From Amoebophrya sp. AT5.2 (Eukaryota; Sar; Dinophyceae; Syndiniales; Amoebophryaceae): a stretch of DNA of 11,101 nt. The DNA is taken from NCBI GenBank assembly GCA_005223375.1, contig RXOD01006154.1, forward strand, positions 1 to 11,101, written 5' to 3'. A program made the translations under genes and the position numbers. This document shows, one piece after another, positions 1 to 7,400 of the stretch. The stretch's first letter is position 1. Every line of letters begins with the position of its first letter. The notes beneath the pieces were generated by a model. It did not search any database and was not told the origin of the DNA. It was given only the letters and a program-made list of their open reading frames with translations.

Positions 1-695
1 GCTCCCGCCGTAAGCAGCTCCCGCCGGAGGACCCGAGGAAGCACCACCAGAGCCCGGCGAGAGAAACGAGAGAAAGATGTTCTGGGTTTTGAGGTCACGG
101 TGCAGGATCTTCTGGTCGTGGATGTACTTGACGGCAAGACAAATCTGCGTGAACCACCGCAGCACGAGTTTCTCGGGGAAAGGCTTGCGCACCTCGCGCT
201 TCTGGCGGCGGATGCGGGAATACAGGTCGCCGCCGGACGCGTAGTCCATAATCAGCGACAGAAATTGGTTCTTCTCGGCGAAAGACTCGCGGTACCTGTA
301 TTGCGAAAAGTTCTTGACCGACGTGTCGGGTACGGGTATGGACACTGACAGAACGGCGATGTGCAGCTTGTTTGTTTTTCGTTGATGCCCCTGCTGGAGA
401 TAATGACACGGGGTCCTGATGAGAGAGCGAATGAGTAAAGAGCTGTTCGTTCAATCGAGATGAAGCAGAGAAAACCGCCGGCGCACCTGATGACGTACGG
501 GTGTCGGAGCTTTCCGAGGACCTCGACCTCGCGCTGCGTGTCGCTGCGTTCCTCCGCCGTCATTTTGGACAGGTCGATCACTTTTTGAATCAACTCCTTG
601 CCCGTACCTCGCGACCGCACCAGCCAGCATTTGCCGAAACTCCCCTCTCCCACGATGCGGAGCCGCTCGTACTTGGACGGATCAAACGCCGCCAT
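1..695 (-). CDS. NEK-family Ser/Thr protein kinase, N-terminal part (runs off the left edge)
   Basis: Two exons on the minus strand: 695-487 and 295-1, joined by a 191-nt GT-AG intron in phase 2. They give 168 residues, open at the window edge. The start ATG is preceded by an in-frame TGA at 714-716. The kinase N-lobe is clear: glycine loop GEGSFG (residues 16-21), ATP-binding lysine K38, helix-C glutamate E56 in REVEVL, then HPYVIRYRESF spanning the splice junction (R70 is the split codon). The C-lobe has MDYASGGDLYSRI (86-98) and the catalytic loop HRDLKTQNIF (135-144), with D137, K139 and N142 intact. The GEGSFGK, RYRESF and HRDLKTQNIFL wording is typical of NIMA-related kinases, which phosphorylate Ser/Thr targets in cilia, centrosome and mitotic control. 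After N142 a Gly/Ser/Ala/Pro-rich insertion starts where the strand leading to DFG is expected. DFG and the C-terminal tail lie outside the window, so the NEK subtype cannot be assigned. Seen: all catalytic residues up to N142. Inferred: active kinase. Confidence 0.93.
296..486 (-). other. Intron in the NEK kinase gene
   Basis: 191-nt intron starting GTGCGC (486) and ending CAATACAG (296). It splits an Arg codon as AG|G. Removing it restores HPYVIRYRESFAEKNQF, the normal run from strand beta-3/helix C into beta-4 of NEK kinases. The sequence AGGT is present at both junctions (exon AG|GT at the donor, intron AG|GT at the acceptor). There is no in-frame stop in the read-through frame before 252. 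Confidence 0.88.
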
Positions 696-1330
696 CTTCT
701 TGTTCTCCGATGCTCAGCGAGGACTGCTCGAATTCCGCGGGCTCATGTCTTCAGCTAGTACATTGATACTTTTTGGCTTGCATTTACGCCGCTCGACCAT
801 TTTATCTTGTGCAGTCATCGGTCGAGCGTATCTTTTATGAAGCTAGTGCACAATTCTCCGGCCCCCATCAAAACACGCATGCCCAGTGCTCCTTCCCTCG
901 TTTTCGTTCTCGCACCCGCATAAGTAGGTAAAAATCTCAGAAAACCAAACAACTTCCTCGGTTTGCTCTCCTTTTCCGCTCGCCCACAGGCCATGTTCAT
1001 CTTCCTTGCTGTTGCATGCGGAGTCACTACTCTAGGTGCATCACTCGTAGCCGTAACCAGGACAACCCCTTCTCAACCCAGACAGAGAAAAACAGACGCA
1101 TACAAGAACAAGTGGAACGGGAGAGCCTAAAAATAATGTGTGCGCATCGCCGCACGTGTTGCAACGTTTCACATCTTCGTCTTCGAGACTGAGTCCTCCC
1201 TTCGTAAGGCCAACGTGCAGGTAAATCTCCCTGCACCTGCTCAACATTTCGTGCCTTTTCTACGTAATACTGGCTAAGTAATCGTGTACGTCATTTTGTG
1301 GTTCATTCGCATAGCTACGTGCTAGGGCGG
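696..1330. other. Spacer between the PRA1 gene and the NEK kinase gene
   Basis: About 635 bp holding the 3' flank of the PRA1 gene and the 5' flank of the kinase gene. The only open frames are under 80 codons, have no recognisable protein character and overlap one another. I see no tRNA, repeat, canonical AATAAA signal just downstream of the PRA1 stop, or convincing promoter element. Confidence 0.6.
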
Positions 1331-2138
1331 TCATATTTGGTTTTCCATCGCGCCGCCGAGCTCCTCGTTCTCCAACACTCGTGAGTAGTCCGCCGTGGGC
1401 TGGTGGGCAGCGGCGTGAAGGACGTTGATTACCGCGCCCAGCCCAATCAGCATGAAGATGAGGCTCCCCAGCATCACCGTGAGCACCAGGGCGGACAGCA
1501 CGCCCATCCCCAGCGTCCGGTGGTACGGCGACAGCTCCACGCCCCCCACCACGGTCCGCCACTCCGGATTGCCGTTCTTCGACAGAAAAAAACACCAACC
1601 GCCGCCGAGCTGAGCGATCATCGATTTTTATGGGTTCAATTCGATGTCAGTGCCGCGTGTCAGTCTAGGCGATCTGTCTCTAAAATTTTCCCTCGGTGAA
1701 AATGAATCGACTAACGACCTCCGACTCCTGATCGGAACAGATATTTGATACTGCGAGTAAGCACAGCAGGCTCGTCGGGTTCATGACCAGACCGAAAGTG
1801 AGGATCCCTCCGTCCACTGCCGCGTAGTTCCACTTGAAGTAGGACAAATTCCGCACCGTCGTCCCCATGTCCAGCCGCGTCGGTCGCGTCAAGTGGAAGA
1901 ACTCGCCCACCCAGGGTCGCAGCGTGACCTTTGTACTGGCGAGCGCGGTGGAGATTTGCGATCCGATGGCGGAGGGAAACGAGCTCGCTGTCGCTGCGGG
2001 TTGTACTCCGTCTCCCGGAGAACTCACGCCAGAGAGCACGCCCTTGATGCCGTCGGAAAGGGAATCGGCGAAGCCCTGGAACGTCTGGGGACGCCCGATT
2101 GCCTCGGTCATCTCGATCTCGTTCGGAGCGTTGGGCAT
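1331..2138 (-). CDS. PRA1/Yip3 family (prenylated Rab acceptor) membrane protein
   Basis: Two exons on the minus strand: 2138-1752 and 1609-1331, joined by a 142-nt phase-0 intron, giving 221 residues. An in-frame TAG at 2151-2153 lies four codons before the ATG, which supports the start. The family core begins at residue 74: RPWVGEFF, then RNLSYFKWNY (96-105), a first hydrophobic hairpin at about 106-138 that spans the splice junction (SLLCLLA|LGGGWCFFL), a polar linker (139-160) and a second hydrophobic hairpin at about 163-195, ending in a short acidic tail. This order of RPW motif, N-x-x-Y-F-x-x-N-Y motif and two re-entrant hydrophobic pairs is that of PRA1 proteins. These sit in ER/Golgi/endosomal membranes and bind prenylated Rab GTPases, affecting their membrane delivery. 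The length is usual for the family. The first 70 residues are Ser/Gly/Ala-rich and probably disordered. Family assignment is strong; the partner Rab and compartment cannot be read from sequence. Confidence 0.9.
1610..1751 (-). other. Intron in the PRA1 gene
   Basis: 142-nt phase-0 intron starting GTATCA (1751) and ending GATCGCTCAG (1610). Two CTGAC stretches in its 3' half could serve as branch sites. Without splicing the frame ends at a stop inside the intron (1680) and the second hydrophobic hairpin is lost. Splicing joins the two halves of the PRA1 domain in frame. Confidence 0.85.
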
Positions 2139-2500
2139 TTGCTTTATTTGCTATGCCTCTTCTACGCTTCGAACTGCGGATGCGGTTAAGCTTTAGGTTG
2201 AAACGTCCGATACAGATAGAGCCGACTTTTCGCGGCGTAGATCTCGAAAGAAGGCCGGTCGAATCTCCGATCTGTTGGGGTAGCTCGATACTCTCTGGAG
2301 CCACAGTCTCGAAGCGAAGACACGACGAGGACTAGACGAGACCTTACACCGTCCCGACGGCATGTCATGGCAGTCGAGTTTTTCATTTTTTGCCGCATCA
2401 TAGAAGTTAGCCAGCCCTGTATACTGCAGTGAAAGTTGCCTCCAGAATTGGTCTTTGATCGCCTGCTTTCGTGTCGAGGAGTCCATGTTGAAGCAAGAGC
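2139..2500. other. Spacer between the HIR gene and the PRA1 gene
   Basis: About 360 bp holding the 3' flank of the HIR gene and the 5' flank of the PRA1 gene. Overlapping open frames exist in several registers but none resembles a known protein, and none joins the neighbouring genes in frame. No RNA gene or repeat was seen. Confidence 0.6.
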
Positions 2501-4064
2501 TCATACATCATGCGAAGAGCCCCCGCTAAAATGCTTGTGGATTTCGTCGCGCATGCTGCGAATTGCAGCTGGGTTGTGACCCATGTAGATGGTTGACGCG
2601 GAATCATTCGTTCCGACCTCCTTCAGCATGTCGAAGTAGTTCAGGATCAAAAGCAGCTCCATGACGTCCCGGGCGTTGATGCTGTTGGGTTTTTATTTTT
2701 CGCGTACAACTAGGCAATGTTGCATTGAAATTGATGCGATTGCGATCGCGCGGAGTATGAGTGGTCCTGTTAGAAAAAAGTAAGTACCTCAATTTTCGGC
2801 TGGCGTCGAGCTCGATGAGGTTGGTCTCGATCAGCGCTTCTGGTGGGAAGAGGCTGTTCGTGTCCTCGACGCCCACGTCGGTCGGCATCCTCAACCGGTT
2901 CGCATCTGCCTGCAGTATGTCCGCCACGATTGCGTCCCTCTGCTCCACGCGCAGCTCCATTGTCGCCCTCCGCCCGAACCCCGCGCGGCGATCTTCTGAC
3001 GTAGACGTGTTCCCGATCGCTCCGCCCCCCTTCCCCGCGCCCTTGTTTTCTCCGAGTGACGTTGCTGCTGGGTCGTCCACCTCTGCCGCCCCCTGCAGCA
3101 GCTCGCCGTCCGGCGCGTCTTGTGCTGCGCGTGCCTTCTCCACCTTCTCGAACGCCTTTTCCAAGTCGGCTGCGTCCGTCTCCACGAACTTGTGCACGCT
3201 CATCTCCATTCCCCGAAGCAGCGCCACCCTCTGCCGCCCCATGCCCACGCCCAGCAACCGCTTCCTCTCCGATTCGCCCTCCGCCCGCTTGATGATCATG
3301 TTTTTCTCGGCCTCGGCCGCGTTGATCGTGGCCTGCTTCAGGCGTCGAAGCGACTCAATCGCATTCATGGACTGGAAGACCTTCCGGGCAGGAACAATGT
3401 CCTGCACGAGCACAGCCACGAGCGCATACCCGTACTTCCTCATCACCTCGGTAAGGCGCGCGCGGATGGACGAAATCAGCACGTCGCGGTCGTTGTACGC
3501 CTCGTCAAGAAGACGCGTGCACATCACGCCTGGCGGTTTTTTGCAAAAAGAAAAAGTCTTCCAAATTCAAAGTTAAATTCTGTGGCATTGCCGGAGAAAG
3601 TAGTTCATTCTCATTGATGGCTTCCTGCGTACAAAAACTTACAGATACTTGCAGTGCAAATTCAATAAAGCATACCAAATACGCTGCACTACAAACAGGT
3701 AAAGAAAAAGATAAAAGCATCGGAAGATTTTGGTACTCCGCACTTCGTCCTGGACGTAGCTGGCAATTTGTTTCTCCACGTTCGTTAATCGGTAAAACGC
3801 GGCTTCCGCCTCCACTTTGTCTGCGACGTACTGGACCTCAAGGCCGATATTGACAAACACGTTGTCCTTCGTTTTGGTTTCGCACTGGAGCGACACCGAC
3901 TGCTGCCGCGTCGAAACCGTACCCGCGAGCTGGCACATGCAGGGAAACGGAAAGCAGAGCAGACCCGGGGGCGCCACGCGCTGGAACTTGCCCCAGGTGG
4001 TCACGATGCCGAGGCTCCCGCTCTCCACCGTCGTGCAACACTGACAGCTACACGCGTCGCACAT
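2501..4064 (-). CDS. SPFH/band-7 domain protein of the hypersensitive-induced-response (HIR) type
   Basis: Three exons on the minus strand: 4064-3737, 3529-2788 and 2681-2501, giving 416 residues ending in TGA at 2501-2503. The N-terminus MCDACSCQCC is followed by GIVTTWGKFQRVAPPG (19-34), the HIR signature CETKTKDNVFVN (61-72), an SPFH core to about residue 155 and a coiled-coil stretch with AEAEKNMIIKRAEGESERK (181-199) and MGRQRVALL (206-214). The C-terminal block INARDVMELLLILNYFDMLKEVG (358-380) then STIYMGHNP (386-394) closes the family match. HIR proteins are stomatin/prohibitin relatives that oligomerise on the cytoplasmic face of membranes and organise microdomains; in plants they are linked to immune signalling. 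Two oddities stand out. Residues about 226-350 are a low-complexity insertion that makes the protein about 130 residues longer than plant HIRs. The Cys-rich N-terminus replaces the plant MGN myristoylation signal and suggests S-acylation (inference). Family assignment is strong; physiological role unknown here. Confidence 0.92.
2682..2787 (-). other. Intron 2 in the HIR gene
   Basis: 106-nt phase-2 intron starting GTACTTAC (2787) and ending AACCCAACAG (2682). Splicing restores ASRKL-S-INARDVMELLLILNYF, the conserved C-terminal HIR block. A second good-looking acceptor, TTCTAACAG, lies only about 21 nt after the donor. Using it would keep the upstream frame but would not reach the conserved C-terminal block in frame. 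Confidence 0.85.
3530..3736 (-). other. Intron 1 in the HIR gene
   Basis: 207-nt phase-1 intron starting GTACCA (3736) and ending ACCGCCAG (3530). It is clearly more A/T-rich than the flanking exons. Splicing gives QDEVRSVMCTRLLDEAY, matching the family's R-A/S-S-V stretch followed by the D-E/D segment after the SPFH core. Unspliced, the frame stops inside the intron at 3639. Confidence 0.85.
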
Positions 4065-4487
4065 CCTTTCGATGTTTGTTGGTGTACGGGAATTTATAAT
4101 TCTAGGCCGCTAGTATCAAACAGTGCCCCTTATCGTCTGAAGTAGCAGCTCTTTCTTCTACGTCCCTCTTCATCTTTCCGCCTGCGCGGTGGCAGATTAT
4201 TGGCTCTCTCCTGCATACTTAATTCTTCACTCGGAGGACAGGCACAACACGGCACAGGGGTAGTGGTAGAAGCATTCCATTATGATAGATTGTTGTAGGA
4301 CTGCGACGTAGCACTTTCGCCTTCGCGCGTCGGACCGCGGGTGCAGCTTTTGCAGAAGTTATGTCGTTAGATTTCATTTTGTTGTGCCGCTCAATGAGCA
4401 GCGCGCCCTCGACGACTTTTTGTGGACATCCGAGTCTTCTCGTCATGAACGCCAATTGAGCAGATAGGTCGCCTTAGTTCATCGCAA
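4065..4487. other. Spacer between the exportin gene and the HIR gene
   Basis: About 420 bp holding the exportin 3' flank and HIR 5' flank. It contains one 78-codon minus-strand open frame (4219-4455) with a basic product of no recognisable family. It also holds an AT-rich near-palindrome (4090-4102) 26-38 nt before the HIR ATG. Neither is strong enough to call as a gene or promoter. Confidence 0.55.
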
Positions 4488-7400
4488 TCACCATCCCCCA
4501 AGCCCTACTTGCCCGTGGTCGTGCATGCTACCGTCAACTCCTCCCGCCGCCATCTGCATTTGTTTCGCGGCCGCCATCTTGTCTGCTGCGAACAGTTCGC
4601 TACTCAGCACTTTCACGTCCAGCACTGGCGTGATTGCCGCAAACCTATCTCGCACCAGTGCTTTCCTTTGTTCCGTGACGTCCAGCTCGAACTGGGCGAG
4701 GATGCCTGGGTCCAGCGACTTCATTTTGCTCGGCTCGAACCCCTTCTCCTCCGCGGCTTCGTTTCGCACCTCCTGGGCCATCACGGCCTTCAGCACCGCG
4801 AGGGCGCCCTGTCCCCCGTCTGGCAGGGCCTCGCTGAGCATCCGCGCGGTTTCCCGCAGGCTCGCGTTCGAGAACTTGTTCAGGTTCTCCTCCAAATGCT
4901 CCGGGTTGGCGTTCACGCATTTGCACTGCAGCGCGTACTCTCGGTCCATCAACTGGAGGCACGTGAAGAGCACGTGCGAGAGGTTGCAGACGAAGGGCGA
5001 CTTTTGCCGCTTTCCGTTCATCTCTTGCTCGCTGCGGTAGACGGCGAACCGCTTCTCGATCGCCATGTTGGTCGCTTCCGAAAAAGTGGGCAGCGGTTGT
5101 TTCAGAAGCAGCAGCGCCGTTCGCACGATCTGCGGGACGGTGGCGTCGAGCCAGGAGCCCGACTCCTTCAGAAAGTCCGGCAGCGGGAGCAGTTCTTCCG
5201 CGTTGCCGCCGGAGTAGTGGAGGTTTGCCGTCGCCGACGCGCTTCCGGCTTGCGCGGTGAGTGTGGTCGGGGACGGCGCCGCGCCCAGCCCGAGCCCCCC
5301 TCCCGACAACGGCGTGCCCAGCGGCGTTCCGGCATTCGCGCCGAAAGTGGGGGTGCCGTGCTGCCGGAGCAGGTCTGACGGCTTCGTCCAGGTGCGGCTC
5401 CCGGAATTCGCCGTGGTCTTTCTGTGCAGCGCGTTGTGCAGGCACCCCGTGCTCCACGTCTGCACGACGAAAACGCGCAGCACCGCCCCGAACTTCCCCT
5501 GCGACTCGGGGTCCGGGATTTTCATCAGGAACAGGATCGCTTCGAGCAGCAGCACTGCGTTCTCTTTCTTGCGAAACAAAAAGTCCACCCAGGCGAACGG
5601 GCGCGCCTCGACACGTGTCGAGTACTCGACGAACACGGAGGAATGCGAGCCGCCGAACCCGCACACCACGAGTCGGTTCCAGCACGTCGCCACAGTCCGC
5701 CCCAGGCTCAGCAGTGCCGTGACCGCGACGGGCTCGAACAACGGGTAGCTGTGGAGAAGGGAAGCCGCGGCATTCACGTTCTGCCTTTGTGTCGTCGGAC
5801 CAGCGGTGGTTCCAGCAAAAGCAGCGCCACTTCCGTTCGGGTCGAGCGCCTTCCAGTACTTCTCGAACACCGCGACCGTTTCCCGCAGCAGCACGGGGAG
5901 CAATTCACTGTCGCAGAGCGCCTCGCACAGATCGTTGGTGAGCGTCTTCTGCTTCGTACTGCCGCCGCCGCCGCCTTCCTTCGGCGCGCGGTCGGAAAAA
6001 ATACTCGGAAAAACGTGCTTGTAGAACAGTTCCACATGGTTTGGAGACATCTTGGGGAAGCACTCGGTGATGAAGCCGATCAGATCGTCCACCACGTGCG
6101 GAAGCTGCCAGAAACCGTCCGCGGCCTCGCAAACGGCGGCGAGCGTGCGCATAGCGGTGAAGCGGAGGTTGAAGGTCCAAATCCCAGCTTCGCGGTCGAA
6201 GTCGTCCCGGGCGGTTGCCATCGATGGTACGTGGAGGGAAGCTGTCTTTTTGTTTGCGTAACACGCCCGCCACGGCTCGTCAGATGAGGCGGGGGATGCC
6301 GACGCCCCCGCTGTACTCGAAAAGTCTTGCGAGTTCCTGCGGTTGCTTCCTGCTCTTGCCCCCGCGGTCAACGAGTCTGGATTACCTGTACTGCCACCAC
6401 CCCCCTGCGTGCAGATCTTTTCGTTGCCCATGATCATGAGCCACTCTGGCTGGTCTACGAAGCAGGTGTCGGAGGTGAGCCAATCCGACGGCAAACAAGC
6501 GAAGAATGTCTTCAGCAGCTGGAAGAGATTTGGCGTGATTTCCCGTACCAATCCCGCCGCCGCGTTGGGTCGCTCCACGTACAGGTCGCCCGCCGGCGCC
6601 GGGGCTTGCTGTTGCGCGGAAGAGCTGCTGCTTCCGCCCTGCTGCTCGGAACCCTCGCTGAGCGGAGCCGTAGCCCCTTCCCGCAGGATGTACGGCGAGG
6701 TCTGACTCGAGGTGTGCTTCAGAATCATAAGGAACGCCTGTAGCGTGCCGGACAGGAGCTTCGCGTCCGCGTAGTACTGCTGCTTGTGGATCATCGACGC
6801 GTGTTTCAGCATGTACCCGGCCTGCTGCGCACCCCCGCTGCCGCCTCCAGCCACCCCCAGATTCGAAAACTCTGCTCGCATCGGCTGCAGCGCCGCCACC
6901 AGCGCGTTGTTGCGGTTCAAGCACATGGCCACCACTTTCCCCTCCCCGTCCGTCCAGTCCGCCAGCGCACGGCGCGACGCCAGCTCGACGATTTGCCGCT
7001 GTTTGAAGAAGTCGCTGCTCGCCGCCGCCACCAGCGACTGCATCAGCAGCTGCTGGTTGTTTTTGTTCAGCCCGCCGTGCACCTTTTCGGCCTTCGCGAT
7101 CAACGCGTCCAGGTGCACGAGCACCGCGCGCTGCCCGTTCTTGCAAATCGTCGTCAAGCAATTCAGCGCCTTGCGGTGCAGTTCGATGGTGAGGAGTTCG
7201 TTCGCTTCCGCGGACGCCCCCGCCGTTGTGAGCTGCACCTCGACCCGCTGGAAAAGGTAGTCAAAAATTGGCAGCACCACATGCGGCCGCACGGGGTAAA
7301 TGGTGGACACCTGACCCACAAAATCCAAGCGCACCCCCTCCAGCCGCAGCCAGGGGGGGTGCTCGGAGGCGGAGGTGCTGGACGAGGATGTACTACTGCC

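Noticed and set aside
1711..2304. 197-codon minus-strand open frame overlapping PRA1 exon 1 in another frame
   Set aside because: Arg-rich shadow of the PRA1 coding sequence, whose motifs are clear in the other frame.
4090..4102. TATA-like near-palindrome upstream of the HIR start
   Set aside because: It is only 26-38 nt from the ATG, leaving almost no 5' UTR, and no similar element was seen before the other genes.
4219..4455. 78-codon minus-strand open frame just after the exportin stop
   Set aside because: Basic, no recognisable domain, no supporting context; within the expected 3' flank. Could only be rescued by transcript or homologue evidence.
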